A stretch of DNA of 64,000 nt from positions 1-64,000 of the forward strand of contig JACDGL010000009.1 of assembly GCA_013815385.1 (NCBI GenBank), read 5' to 3'. The position numbers were made by a program, and so were the translations under genes. Shown here piece by piece: positions 36,122 to 45,717 of the stretch. The stretch is from Taibaiella sp. Lineage in GTDB: Bacteria; Bacteroidota; Bacteroidia; Chitinophagales; Chitinophagaceae. The notes beneath the pieces were generated by a model, which was not told the origin of the DNA, did not search any database, and worked only from the letters and a program-made list of their open reading frames with translations. Every line of letters starts with the position of its first letter. Positions within the stretch are counted from its first letter, which is position 1.

Positions 36122-36991
36122 TTAATTACCGAGGTAAGATTTCAACAAATTGCATCTTGTCGCTGTACGCAACTTGGTAATAGCTTTATCTTTTATCTGG
36201 CGTACACGTTCGCGGGTAAGGGAAAACTTTTCACCTATGTCTTCCAGGCTCATCGGGTGTTCCACCCCTATGCCGAAGTATAGTTTTATAACATCGCGCT
36301 GGCGGTCTGTAAGGGTACTTAAGGAACGGTCTATTTCGCAACGTAGTGAATCATGGTGCTCCAGTGCTGCATCTGCAGATTCAGAATTAGGATTTTCCAG
36401 CACATCCAGCAGTGTATTATCTTCACTGTCTACAAATGGTGCATCAACCGATACGTGCCTTGCAGCTACCCCCAGTGTAGTTTCTATTTCTTCCTTTCCT
36501 ATTTCCAGCAGTTCTGCGAGTTCTTCGGTAGATGGTTCGCGTTCAAATTCCTGTTCCAGTTGTGAATAGGCTTTGCTTATTTTATTAGACAATCCCACTT
36601 TATTCAGCGGCAGGCGTACAATACGCGATTGTTCTGCCAATGCCTGCAGTATAGACTGGCGTATCCACCACACAGCATAAGAGATGAATTTAAAACCACG
36701 TGTCTCATCAAAACGCTGTGCTGCTTTAATAAGTCCCAGATTGCCTTCATTGATAAGATCGCTTAACGATAAGCCCTGGTTCTGGTATTGCTTTGCAACA
36801 GATACAACAAAACGAAGATTTGCCTTAGTAAGTTTCTCCAGCGCCTTTTGATCACCCTGCTTTATACGGATAGCTAACTGCACTTCCTCTTCAGGAGTTA
36901 TCAGGTCTACCTTGCCAATTTCCTGTAGGTACTTTTCCAGGGACTGACTTTCGCGGTTTGTAATTGATTTCGTGATCTTAAGTTGACGCAT
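36122..36991 (-). CDS. rpoD: RNA polymerase primary sigma factor (short Bacteroidota RpoD)
   Basis: This is the group 1 sigma factor that directs RNA polymerase to TTG-N19-21-TAnnTTTG promoters. The 289-aa form starts [18 protein letters not shown], as is typical in Bacteroidota, and lacks the long 1.1/non-conserved region of proteobacterial RpoD. Region 2 is [18 protein letters not shown] and [15 protein letters not shown]. Region 4 contains [23 protein letters not shown] chose ATG 36991; the frame is open to 37090, which would run across the promoter. Confidence 0.96.
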   Translation of the reverse strand: MRQLKITKSITNRESQSLEKYLQEIGKVDLITPEEEVQLAIRIKQGDQKALEKLTKANLRFVVSVAKQYQNQGLSLSDLINEGNLGLIKAAQRFDETRGFKFISYAVWWIRQSILQALAEQSRIVRLPLNKVGLSNKISKAYSQLEQEFEREPSTEELAELLEIGKEEIETTLGVAARHVSVDAPFVDSEDNTLLDVLENPNSESADAALEHHDSLRCEIDRSLSTLTDRQRDVIKLYFGIGVEHPMSLEDIGEKFSLTRERVRQIKDKAITKLRTATRCNLLKSYLGN

Positions 36992-37063
36992 CGACATGGG
37001 CAAAAAACTTTTTTGGTTAGTAATAGATGGCTCTACTAAAGGCGTTAAATGAGTAATGTGAAA

Positions 37064-37095
37064 CAAAACTAAGGCTATACACAACACCACCCAAA
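37064..37095 (-). promoter_or_regulatory. Promoter of rpoD
   Basis: On the minus strand TTTG (37092-37095), a 20-base spacer and TAGTTTTG (37064-37071) form a full match to the promoter type its own product recognises. The start codon lies 72 bases downstream. Confidence 0.7.
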
Positions 37096-37240
37096 AAAAA
37101 TTAAGGAATTATTAACAGCGCGCCCAGCAACAATTTTGGAGCCAAAAAATGTTTATTTGAAGAATTGGGAGAAAAAAATTTTGTTTATTAGTCTATTTTT
37201 TTATTATTGCAAGCAAATAGACAATGTGAAAGCATCTGCG

Positions 37241-37621
37241 ATGACTAAGAAAAAAATGTACTCTCTGGAATTTCCGGTTCGTTGTTCCCCGACTATATTA
37301 TATGAATTTTTATCTACACCCGTTGGTTTACAAGAATGGTTTGCCGATAAAGTTGATCAAAAAGACAATACATTTCACTTTAACTGGAATGGTAGTACTG
37401 ATATAGCTGAAATAGTAGAAGAGATAGAGAATGAATCGATCATGTATCGCTGGGATTACCAGGCCGATGATGAATTTTTTGAATTTCGTATAGAGCAGAG
37501 CCCTGTTACTAATGAAACCATTCTAAGGATAACCGATTTTGCAGATAAAACAGACCTGAAAGATCAGCAGCAGCTCTGGAACTCGCAGGTAAGTGACCTT
37601 AAGCATAGGATAGGTAGCTAA
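37241..37621 (+). CDS. START-like (SRPBCC superfamily) domain protein
   Basis: The 126-aa single-domain protein resembles the Bacteroidota START-like/AHSA1-type family: MYSLEFPVRCSPTILYEFLSTPVGLQEWFAD is the typical first strand and helix, and the C-terminal helix is QQLWNSQVSDLKHRIGS. The ligand is unknown. I use ATG 37241; a longer frame from TTG 37136 adds a Lys/Phe-rich stretch unlike the family. The gene is divergent from rpoD and has its own strong terminator. Confidence 0.85.
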   Translation: MTKKKMYSLEFPVRCSPTILYEFLSTPVGLQEWFADKVDQKDNTFHFNWNGSTDIAEIVEEIENESIMYRWDYQADDEFFEFRIEQSPVTNETILRITDFADKTDLKDQQQLWNSQVSDLKHRIGS

Positions 37622-37642
37622 TATACCTTCTTTATTATAGAT

Positions 37643-37673
37643 TTAGCCTGGCTTATTTCATAAGCCAGGCTAA
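37643..37673 (+). terminator. Terminator after START-like gene
   Basis: A 13-bp perfect stem (TTAGCCTGGCTTA / TAAGCCAGGCTAA), 5-base loop, then TGTTTTT. Confidence 0.9.
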
Positions 37674-37738
37674 TGTTTTTATAAATAAACAAAAGGTTAA
37701 TGCTTCTTCATTACCTATATAAAACACTATTGTTTTAG

Positions 37739-37763
37739 TAGGTTTGTATTAATAAAAAAGAGG
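37739..37763 (+). promoter_or_regulatory. -7 box and RBS of the lptF/G-like gene
   Basis: TAGGTTTG (37739-37746) matches the -7 consensus. It is followed by the purine-rich AAAAGAGGA (to about 37763), an SD-like site five bases before the TTG start at 37769. The SD supports the TTG as the true start. Confidence 0.6.
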
Positions 37764-37768
37764 ATTTT

Positions 37769-39220
37769 TTGATAAAGAAACTGGACATACTTATTATTAA
37801 AAGTTTCGTAGGACCGTTTATCGTTACTTTTTTTGTTACCCTTTTTGTACTCGTTATGCAGTTCTTCTGGCTGTACATGGACGAGCTGATAGGAAAGGGG
37901 CTTGGTATCTGGATGATACTTCAGCTCCTGGTATATATGTCTACAACCATGGTACCACTGGCATTGCCTTTAGGCATATTACTCGCGTCCATTATGACGT
38001 TTGGCAACATGGGCGAGAATTTTGAGCTTGTTGCTATTAAGTCTGCCGGTATTTCCCTGCTACGTTTTATGCGGCCACTTGTGTTATTTATTTTTATGAT
38101 AAGCGGGCTTGCCTTTCTTTTTAATAATAACATAATTCCCGTTGCAAACCTTAAAGCACTCTCTTTATTGTATGACCTGCGCAATTCAAAACCTGCACTT
38201 AATATACGCCCCGGCCAGTTCAATAAAGACATAGAAGGCTTTGCAATACGCGTAGGCAGTAAGGATAAGGATGGGCGTACCATTCGCAATATCATAATTT
38301 ATGACCAGAGCGGAGGTACAGGAAGCGATAAGGTAGTATTGGCTAATATGGGGGAAATGATACCATCCCCAGATAAGCAGCTGCTCATATTCCGCCTGCG
38401 GGATGGGTGGCGATATGAAGAGCAAAATAACAATGGCAATACGCAGGAGCACGTACAGACCCGGATGTATTTTAAACAATGGGACAAAGTATTTGATCTT
38501 TCTTCCTTCAAGCTAACACGTACTAACGAAGATTTGTTTAAGAACGCTTACCAGATGATGAATGTATCGCAGCTGCGCGATGGGATAGACAGCGTGGCGC
38601 ATACTGAAAAAAGATTGTCAGAAAATGTGAACACATATTTAAGCCCATACTTTTTGCTGTACAGTAACAAAAAAGACAAGGATACTTTTATTCACAAAAT
38701 GGTAACTGATAAGAAAACAGTGATTGCCTACGATACTAATTTCTTACAGGTGGTAAAGGATTCAGTAAGAGGTAAGGTGGTACAAACTGTTACCAATAAC
38801 GTGAGGAATATTTGTGCCTTACTATTACCAACTGCCTCAGATGCTACAATACAACAGGAGAATTTTATTAAATACAAGGTAGAACTGCATCGTAAGTTTA
38901 CCTTATCATTTGCTTGTCTTTTGTTGTTCCTTATAGGTGCTCCGCTTGGCGCTATTATACGTAAAGGCGGCCTGGGTATGCCTCTTGTGATTGCAATTTC
39001 TTTTTTTGTTATCTACCATATTACCTCGGTCACCGGAGAAAAATTAGCAAAGGCTGGCTCTTTACCTGTGTGGATGGGTATGTGGATGGCAACAGGAATG
39101 CTTCTTCCTATTGCTTTTATTTTGATCAATCAGGCACGCAATGATTCGCAACTCTTTAATAAGGAATTATACGTGAGATTATGGAACGCCGTACGGAAAC
39201 CATTTTTACGAAATAAATAG
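37769..39220 (+). CDS. LptF/LptG-family permease (YjgP/YjgQ)
   Basis: This is a membrane subunit of the lipopolysaccharide export ABC transporter. The 483-aa product has three helices in the first 125 residues, a large periplasmic beta-jellyroll insert (about 130-375) and three C-terminal helices. LDILIIKSFVGPFIVTFFVTLFVL at the start is split by no Met, so the TTG at 37769 is needed for helix 1. It leads an operon with PAP2 and an ArnT-like transferase, all lipid-carrier or lipid A functions. Confidence 0.9.
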   Translation: MIKKLDILIIKSFVGPFIVTFFVTLFVLVMQFFWLYMDELIGKGLGIWMILQLLVYMSTTMVPLALPLGILLASIMTFGNMGENFELVAIKSAGISLLRFMRPLVLFIFMISGLAFLFNNNIIPVANLKALSLLYDLRNSKPALNIRPGQFNKDIEGFAIRVGSKDKDGRTIRNIIIYDQSGGTGSDKVVLANMGEMIPSPDKQLLIFRLRDGWRYEEQNNNGNTQEHVQTRMYFKQWDKVFDLSSFKLTRTNEDLFKNAYQMMNVSQLRDGIDSVAHTEKRLSENVNTYLSPYFLLYSNKKDKDTFIHKMVTDKKTVIAYDTNFLQVVKDSVRGKVVQTVTNNVRNICALLLPTASDATIQQENFIKYKVELHRKFTLSFACLLLFLIGAPLGAIIRKGGLGMPLVIAISFFVIYHITSVTGEKLAKAGSLPVWMGMWMATGMLLPIAFILINQARNDSQLFNKELYVRLWNAVRKPFLRNK

Positions 39221-39226
39221 TAGCCA

Positions 39227-39904
39227 TTGTATAATAAAATACATACAAACTATAATCCTTTTTTCCTCGTACCATTTATTTTATGGGTAATTGGTGGCGC
39301 TGTCTTACTTAAGCTATATGACGCAAGAACTTTATTTTTTGCGGTAAATGGTCATTATAGTGATGGGGGAAATATACTGATGTATTACACCACGTGGATT
39401 GGTGAGGGGATCGTTATTACAGTTATATTGATATCATTGTTATTGCTGGTAAGGTCACTGAGAAATTGGTGGTTCTTTCTTACAGCATTGCTTTGCACTG
39501 TTGTGCCCACCTTAATATCGCAATGGATCAAGTACTACCATAATGTCTCAAGGCCGTTAGGTATGTACGAAAAAGCAACCTGGATACATATAATTCCTGC
39601 GTGGCCCCACCTGATAAAAAATAGTTTTCCTTCGGGGCATACAACAGGTGCGTTCAGCATGTTGTGTTTTCTATCCATGCTGCTACCCTTACGATACAGA
39701 TGGCTGGGTTTATGTTTCTTTGTTATAGCACTTTCAGTAGCATATTCGCGAATGTATCTCGCAGCGCATTTTTTTGCTGATGTTTATGCCGGTAGCATTC
39801 TTGGTAGCATTGCAGCATTAATAATTTTTACTATTATGAACCACTATAAACCACGGTTTTTCAGAAAGGTAGCTGTATCATCTTCAAAACCAAACAATGC
39901 CTAA
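39227..39904 (+). CDS. PAP2-family membrane phosphatase
   Basis: The 225-aa integral membrane protein has six helices and all three PAP2 motifs: KYYHNVSRP, PSGHTTG and SRMYLAAHFFADVYAGS. Candidate substrates are undecaprenyl pyrophosphate or lipid A phosphate. It starts at TTG 39227, six bases after the lptF/G-like stop, and overlaps the following glycosyltransferase gene by eight bases. The tight packing implies one operon for lipid-linked envelope chemistry. Confidence 0.92.
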   Translation: MYNKIHTNYNPFFLVPFILWVIGGAVLLKLYDARTLFFAVNGHYSDGGNILMYYTTWIGEGIVITVILISLLLLVRSLRNWWFFLTALLCTVVPTLISQWIKYYHNVSRPLGMYEKATWIHIIPAWPHLIKNSFPSGHTTGAFSMLCFLSMLLPLRYRWLGLCFFVIALSVAYSRMYLAAHFFADVYAGSILGSIAALIIFTIMNHYKPRFFRKVAVSSSKPNNA

Positions 39905-41510
39905 TTATATAAAATATAGTCTCATTGCTATACTGGCAGCATTGCTTTTTATACCATTTTTAGGCCATGTGCATCTTTTTGATTGGGATGAGATCAACTT
40001 TGCGGAATGCGCACGCGAAATGATTGTCACCAAGGATTATCTGCGTGTACAGATCGACTATATGCCCTTCTGGGAAAAACCGCCATTGTTCATTTGGATG
40101 CAGGTATTGACAATGAAGCTTTTGGGGGTAGGGGAGTTTGCAGCCCGCCTTCCCAATGCCTGTATTGGTATTGCTACACTACTTACCTTATTCTATGCAG
40201 GCAAAAAGATTATTAATGAAAGGATGGGTATGTGGTGGGTAGCTATATATGCTGCATGCTGGTTACCACACTTTTATTTCAAATCGGGCATAATTGACCC
40301 TACTTTCAATTTTTTTATTTTTCTTTCATTCCTACAGCTTCATTTTGTCCGGTATTCAGAAAAAAAATACCTCCATGCTACTTTAAGTGGACTATTCCTG
40401 GGTTTGGCGGTGCTTACAAAAGGGCCCGTGGCTATATTGATAGTGGCTTTATCATTTGTCGTATTTCTGATCATTAATAAAGGCCTGTGGGGCTACCGGT
40501 TAAAACATCTGCTTGTAATAGCCCTGGCTACAGTAGTTACCTTTTCCATATGGTTTGGCATAGAGATCATCAACCATGGCTTTTGGTTCGTGAACGAGTT
40601 TCTCAGATATCAGGTGCGCTTGTTCCGGACAGAAGATGCAGATCACGGCGGTCCATTTTTCTACCATTTTATTATCCTGCTGGTAGGGTGTTTCCCGGCT
40701 TCTATTTTTCTTTTTCAATACACCCGCAAACGGGTAACAGGAAATGAACCCTCCCGTAACTTTACCCGGCTGATGTGGATATTATTTTGGGTAGTTCTAT
40801 TGCTGTTTTCTATCGTTAAGACAAAAATTGTTCATTATTCATCATTGTGTTATTTCCCGCTAACTTACCTGGCTGCATTACAGGTATATCGCCTTTCTAC
40901 CGGGGAAATAAAGCTCAAAAGATCTATTGTACCACTGCTGGTTGTTTTAGGTGTATTAGTAGCTATTGCAATAGGCTGCCTGCCACTAGTTGGTATTTAC
41001 AAGCAAAAAATAATCCCATACATAGATGATCCCTTTGCTGTGGGTAATCTACAGGCAAATGTTTCCTGGAGTTATCTTGAATGTATTTGGGGATTTGCTT
41101 ACCTGGTTGGTATAATAGTAGCAGGGATCTGGATCAGGAAAAACTTTAAGAAGGGGATGATAATGCTATGTTGTACGCAAATAATAATAATTCAGATAGC
41201 CGTAGCCCATTTCACGCCCAAAGTAGAGGCTTATTCACAAAGAGCTGCTATAGATTTTTTCAGAGGATTAAAGGGTCAGGATGTATATATACAGGTACTA
41301 GGTTATAAAAGTTATGCACAGCTTTTTTATGCAGAGAAAAAGCCTTCTACTAACCCCATGTCTCATAATGAGGAATGGCTTCTGAACGGGAAAGTGGATA
41401 AGCCTGTTTATTTTATCTGCAAGATCCAAAATGCAGATAAGTACAGGGTATTACCTCAGTTGCAGGACCTGGGTTCCAGAAATGGCTTTACATTTTTTAA
41501 GAGGAAATAA
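39897..41510 (+). CDS. ArnT/PMT-like GT-C membrane glycosyltransferase
   Basis: The 537-aa membrane protein has about eleven helices. The first periplasmic loop carries the conserved acidic motif FDWDEINFAECAREM (Asp/Glu of the GT-C active site), then WEKPPLFIWMQ and GEFAARLPNA, typical of ArnT and PMT_2 enzymes. These transfer a sugar from a polyprenyl phosphate to lipid A or protein. Which acceptor applies here is inference; the lptF/G-like and PAP2 neighbours favour lipid A or glycolipid. Confidence 0.9.
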   Translation: MPNYIKYSLIAILAALLFIPFLGHVHLFDWDEINFAECAREMIVTKDYLRVQIDYMPFWEKPPLFIWMQVLTMKLLGVGEFAARLPNACIGIATLLTLFYAGKKIINERMGMWWVAIYAACWLPHFYFKSGIIDPTFNFFIFLSFLQLHFVRYSEKKYLHATLSGLFLGLAVLTKGPVAILIVALSFVVFLIINKGLWGYRLKHLLVIALATVVTFSIWFGIEIINHGFWFVNEFLRYQVRLFRTEDADHGGPFFYHFIILLVGCFPASIFLFQYTRKRVTGNEPSRNFTRLMWILFWVVLLLFSIVKTKIVHYSSLCYFPLTYLAALQVYRLSTGEIKLKRSIVPLLVVLGVLVAIAIGCLPLVGIYKQKIIPYIDDPFAVGNLQANVSWSYLECIWGFAYLVGIIVAGIWIRKNFKKGMIMLCCTQIIIIQIAVAHFTPKVEAYSQRAAIDFFRGLKGQDVYIQVLGYKSYAQLFYAEKKPSTNPMSHNEEWLLNGKVDKPVYFICKIQNADKYRVLPQLQDLGSRNGFTFFKRK

Positions 41511-41625
41511 CTAACATTCAACACATCATAAATAGTCACTACGATATTATCTCTTGATATCTGATGAATTAGCCAGGTAGGTCGTTTGGTTATGTTGACT
41601 TTCTGATAAGGCAGATAAGAAAATA

Positions 41626-41653
41626 AGAATGGCTGCCAGTTGGCAGCCATTCT
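41626..41653. terminator. Bidirectional terminator hairpin
   Basis: A 13-bp palindrome AGAATGGCTGCCA / TGGCAGCCATTCT with a 2-base centre lies between the convergent glycosyltransferase and T9SS cargo genes. Confidence 0.75.
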
Positions 41654-41676
41654 ATTAATATGCAAAGTGATTCTGT

Positions 41677-44600
41677 TTATCGTAATAATATCAATTCACC
41701 TTTCTGTTCGTATGTTTTGCCATTTGCGCATACATACTTGATGTAGTAAAAATAAGTACCCAGGTCTTGAGCTACTCCATTCATTTTGCCATCCCAGCCT
41801 GCATGCACATCTACAGTTTCATATACCACCTGACCCCAACGGCTGGTGACACGGAAACTCTTAATTTGCTGAGCGCCCTGTGTGATAGGACGGAAGAAAT
41901 CGTTCTTGCCATCACCATTTGGTGTAAAGGCATTAGGGAAGTACATATCGCAACATGGCTGAGCCATAATCAAAGTACTATCTACCGACGTACAACCAAA
42001 CTGTGTGGTTACCATCAGTTTCACATAGCCTGACTGGCCTATGAAACCATGTACCTGGCCCAGATTGGTCTGGTCACCGAAGTAAACAGCCGGCATCCAC
42101 TGGTACAAATTGGCAGCGTTATAATTTTCGGCAGTGAAGTTGATGCTATCGCCTGCACATACGTTATTGTTGCTAACAGTACCTATATGGGCATCTGCAA
42201 GCGGATGTACGTTAACAGTATCACGCTCTGGCAATGAAGGGCAATCGCTTGTGTAAGCGATCAACTGCACCACCTTAGGGCCTGGTATGTGCCAGCGAAG
42301 GCCATAAGGACCACCACCACTTGCGCCGTACACTACATCTGCACCATCAAAATTCCATACATATTTATCTACATGTTCATTAGCATATCCAAGCGATACA
42401 TTGGCTACCTCATCCTGGCATACATCGTTTTTAATCACTATTGGTATAATTGGTGAACGATGCACATCCACTGTATAATACACAGAAGCGCTATGGCACC
42501 CATGGTTAGTAACAATCAACAGTACATTCTGGCGACCAAATGAATCGAAACGCACTACTAACGGACCCTGACCACCACCACTAATTACAGAGGCACCCTG
42601 AGGCAATGACCAATCGTAAGATGCATCGGGTTTAGCATTACCAAAGTAAGTAAAGCTCATAGTATCGTGCTGGCAAACAAATGGTTGGCTGGCAACTATC
42701 AATGCATTGGGTGTATAATTTATGATCACTGGAAGTTTCGCCCTATCACTCTGGCAACCATTAACGGTTTGCGATACGTAATAATAGAATGTATCAGCGT
42801 AAGACGTAATAGGAGTAGGTGCTACAGGAGAGCCAACACCCCCGCCGGATGTAGTAAACCATAGCAAGTTAGCACCACCAGCTGATAAGGGAATAGCGGT
42901 AGCCCCCTGGCAATAGATAACCGGATTAACTGCGGGAGGTGCTGGTTTCACCTTAACAGTAACTGTTATGCGGAAACGGTCGCTTTCACATCCGTTCACG
43001 GTTTGTGTGGCATAATAGGTAAATACTCCTGCAGAATTGGTAGAAGGTTTAGGCGGTATGGAGCTGCCTACTCCCCCTGTCGGTGTTGGATACCATAGTG
43101 TATTTACACCCACAACTCCAAGTATAGTAGCAGCATCGCCCTGGCAGTATATATAATTAGAATCTACAGAAAAAGGTGGTTGCGGCTTGGTTTTCACAAT
43201 TACCGTATCTGTGGCGTACAGGCTTTGGCAGCCATTAAGTGTTTGAGTCACATACCATACCTTAAAGCCCGCTGTAGAATCATTAGGCACAGGTGCTGTG
43301 GTACTTCCGCCGGCAGTTGATGTAGGTATAGAAGGAGCAGCATACCATAACAAGTTGCTACCTGTGGCAGTGAGTGCCACAGTAGGCTGGTATTGGCAGT
43401 ATATTACTTGTGTAGGTGTTGGCACCGGCGGTGCAGGGGTAGGGTTGACAATAACATTAGTTGTGTTAGTTGCTGAATTACACCCGTTTAACGTTACATA
43501 GACAGTATAGTTTCCGGCATAGGAAGCCGTTGGATTAGGAATAACAGGATTTTGAGTGGTAAAAGTTCCTGCGGGGCCGTTCCAGTTATAGGATACTCCG
43601 GCAGAGGTATCTGTCGCAAATAAATTAATAGAGTTTCCCAGGCCGGTACATGTAGGGCTATTACTGCTGGCAGTAGGTGTGCCTGGCGTCCACTTTATAT
43701 AAACATTTGTTGTACCTGGAGTGGCAGAATTGCAGCCATTTAGAACAGAATAAACGGTATAAGTGCCTATAGCATTTAGCTGCACATTAGTTATGCTCGG
43801 GTTCTGTGCTGTGGATACAAAACTATTGGGGCCAGTCCAGCTATAAGTAACTCCGGCTGTATTAGAAGATGCGTTTAATAAAAGAGTAGCACCCTGGCAA
43901 ACAGGGGTATTGCTACTGGCTGTGGGGGCAAGTGGTAAGGGCTTAACAGTTACCGTAGTAGTAGCAGGAACAGAGATGCAACCGGCACCATCTGTTGTGG
44001 ATACATAATAGGTACCTCCGTCGGCCAGGGTTACAGAAGGAAGGAGTGGGTTTTGGGTTGTTGAAGAAAATCCGTTAGGCCCATTCCATTGATAGGTTAC
44101 ACCAGAACTGGCACTGGAAGCAAATAAGTTAACCGCAGTATTTTCGCAGGCGGGGCTGGAATTGCTAGCCGTAGGTGCTGCCGGTGAAAGCGGACTGGAA
44201 ACAGCAGTAGATACTGCACTTGAAGCACAACCTAAAGGAGAAGTAACATAAATGTTATAATTTCCTGTGTTTAGACCTGATAGTGCTAAAGAACCCAAAA
44301 TATCAGTAGTTAATGTAGTAGATGCTGGTGCTGCACCATTTCTGCTGTAGGTAACCGTATAGGTAGTTGATGGAGCCAATCCAAATAACTTCACACCACC
44401 ATCAGTAGAATTACAAGTAGTAGGGGGAGTAGCTAAAGTACTGGATATAACAGGTTTTCCTATAACATTTGCATCTATACTATCGGAAGAATAACACCCT
44501 GCGGCCGATGTATCATACACATAATATCTGCCCGTAGCGGCAACTGGTGCGTTACTGATAGTAGGGTTTTGAGTAGTGCTATTGAATCCATTAGGCCCTA

Positions 44601-45576
44601 TCCATCTATATGTTGTTCCTGCAACCGCAGTATTGGTTATATTAAATGTCAGCGTGGTGCTTTCGCATACGGGGCTATTCGATGATATTGATGTTATGTC
44701 TGGGGTAGTATTAACACTTACATTTATAGTTGTAGCAGGTGATGAATCCACACCAGAATACGCTACAACTGTGTAGGTTCCCGCATTTGATGCTGTCGCA
44801 TTAGAAATGTTAATGGTTGCAGTACTGGCAGTAAAACCACCTGGCCCTGTCCATGAATAACTTAAGCCTGATTCAACATCTGATGCTGTAAGGGATAGTG
44901 TACTACCGCTACATACAGTTGAAGAACCTGTAATAGTAGGTGCATCGGGTATGTGGTCCATTGATACATCTTCAAGGTACATATCTACAGCATATGCAGA
45001 ATTTGCATCAAAAAGTACATATACGCTTGAAGATGTAGATAAAGAATTGGGTAATGTGATAGTGTATTGATACCATCCTTCTGACGACACTGTCGGAGAT
45101 TGATTGATGCCATCATGGATCTCAGTCAAAAAGGTAGCCCCACTAAGAGAATTTGTCGTGTTCACATATACATCTATGTAGTCGTATTCATTTCCATAAC
45201 TCCAATATGGATCTGCACTTCTGTACATATAAAAGCTAAGCGTGTTACTACCTCCTGAATATGTTGTAAAGTCAATTCCGGGAGTTATTAGGGTTGATTC
45301 ACCATAATAAAGATCCCAACTATTATACCATGCCATACCGGCGCTGCTGTTATGGCAATCAATTACAGGCTCTGCGCCGCCATAGGGCGCTGCTGTGGTC
45401 CAATCAGTACAACCGCACCCTCCGCCATCGCTCGAGCCATATGGAGTATTAACAGACCACCCACTGGGAGGGAAAGTGGATCCATCAAAGCCTTCTGATA
45501 AATAATTTTGAGCGCCTGAAATAAAAGGGCAGAATAATAGAATCACCAAAGTGATGGTTGTAATGGTTCTGGTCAT
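41677..45576 (-). CDS. T9SS type B sorting domain surface adhesin-like protein
   Basis: The 1299-aa exported protein is secreted by the type IX system. Residues 1-22 are a signal peptide. About 25-215 resembles a jelly-roll adhesin domain with aromatic/Gly-rich segments. About 216-725 holds Ig/PKD-like repeats, each with a Tyr/Trp-x-GP core such as YSWTGPGGF. Three about-80-aa repeats beginning YCQ follow, then PKD-like domains. The last 90 residues are the gliding-motility-type CTD: FPNAFTPNGDGKNDFF, SRWGQVVYE, GWDGK and GTYFYYIKY. Its role may be adhesion or surface matrix; no enzyme domain is seen. Confidence 0.93.
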   Translation of the reverse strand: MTRTITTITLVILLFCPFISGAQNYLSEGFDGSTFPPSGWSVNTPYGSSDGGGCGCTDWTTAAPYGGAEPVIDCHNSSAGMAWYNSWDLYYGESTLITPGIDFTTYSGGSNTLSFYMYRSADPYWSYGNEYDYIDVYVNTTNSLSGATFLTEIHDGINQSPTVSSEGWYQYTITLPNSLSTSSSVYVLFDANSAYAVDMYLEDVSMDHIPDAPTITGSSTVCSGSTLSLTASDVESGLSYSWTGPGGFTASTATINISNATASNAGTYTVVAYSGVDSSPATTINVSVNTTPDITSISSNSPVCESTTLTFNITNTAVAGTTYRWIGPNGFNSTTQNPTISNAPVAATGRYYVYDTSAAGCYSSDSIDANVIGKPVISSTLATPPTTCNSTDGGVKLFGLAPSTTYTVTYSRNGAAPASTTLTTDILGSLALSGLNTGNYNIYVTSPLGCASSAVSTAVSSPLSPAAPTASNSSPACENTAVNLFASSASSGVTYQWNGPNGFSSTTQNPLLPSVTLADGGTYYVSTTDGAGCISVPATTTVTVKPLPLAPTASSNTPVCQGATLLLNASSNTAGVTYSWTGPNSFVSTAQNPSITNVQLNAIGTYTVYSVLNGCNSATPGTTNVYIKWTPGTPTASSNSPTCTGLGNSINLFATDTSAGVSYNWNGPAGTFTTQNPVIPNPTASYAGNYTVYVTLNGCNSATNTTNVIVNPTPAPPVPTPTQVIYCQYQPTVALTATGSNLLWYAAPSIPTSTAGGSTTAPVPNDSTAGFKVWYVTQTLNGCQSLYATDTVIVKTKPQPPFSVDSNYIYCQGDAATILGVVGVNTLWYPTPTGGVGSSIPPKPSTNSAGVFTYYATQTVNGCESDRFRITVTVKVKPAPPAVNPVIYCQGATAIPLSAGGANLLWFTTSGGGVGSPVAPTPITSYADTFYYYVSQTVNGCQSDRAKLPVIINYTPNALIVASQPFVCQHDTMSFTYFGNAKPDASYDWSLPQGASVISGGGQGPLVVRFDSFGRQNVLLIVTNHGCHSASVYYTVDVHRSPIIPIVIKNDVCQDEVANVSLGYANEHVDKYVWNFDGADVVYGASGGGPYGLRWHIPGPKVVQLIAYTSDCPSLPERDTVNVHPLADAHIGTVSNNNVCAGDSINFTAENYNAANLYQWMPAVYFGDQTNLGQVHGFIGQSGYVKLMVTTQFGCTSVDSTLIMAQPCCDMYFPNAFTPNGDGKNDFFRPITQGAQQIKSFRVTSRWGQVVYETVDVHAGWDGKMNGVAQDLGTYFYYIKYVCANGKTYEQKGELILLR
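42690..43404 (-). repeat. Three about-80-aa YCQ repeats in the T9SS cargo
   Basis: Units start at about 43404, 43153 and 42919. Each contains YCQ, an LLWY/LWYP/LLWF motif, QT(L/V)NGC and a closing Lys/Pro linker. The outer limits are approximate. Confidence 0.7.
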
Positions 45577-45658
45577 ACGGGTAGTTTTATAGAAGCGTTT
45601 TCAATTCTTTTACAAGGGCAGATACTAAATTGTTTTCAAAAAATTCAGCATTATACTA

Positions 45659-45666
45659 CAAACATA
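45659..45666 (-). promoter_or_regulatory. -7 element of the T9SS cargo gene
   Basis: TATGTTTG on the minus strand matches TAnnTTTG, 83 bases before the cargo gene start, in the 141-base spacer after the acyl-CoA reductase gene. Confidence 0.45.
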
Positions 45667-45717
45667 GACGACTTTTTTTTAAAAATCGTTGGGTTTTGTT
45701 AATAAAAAGTAAAGAAA

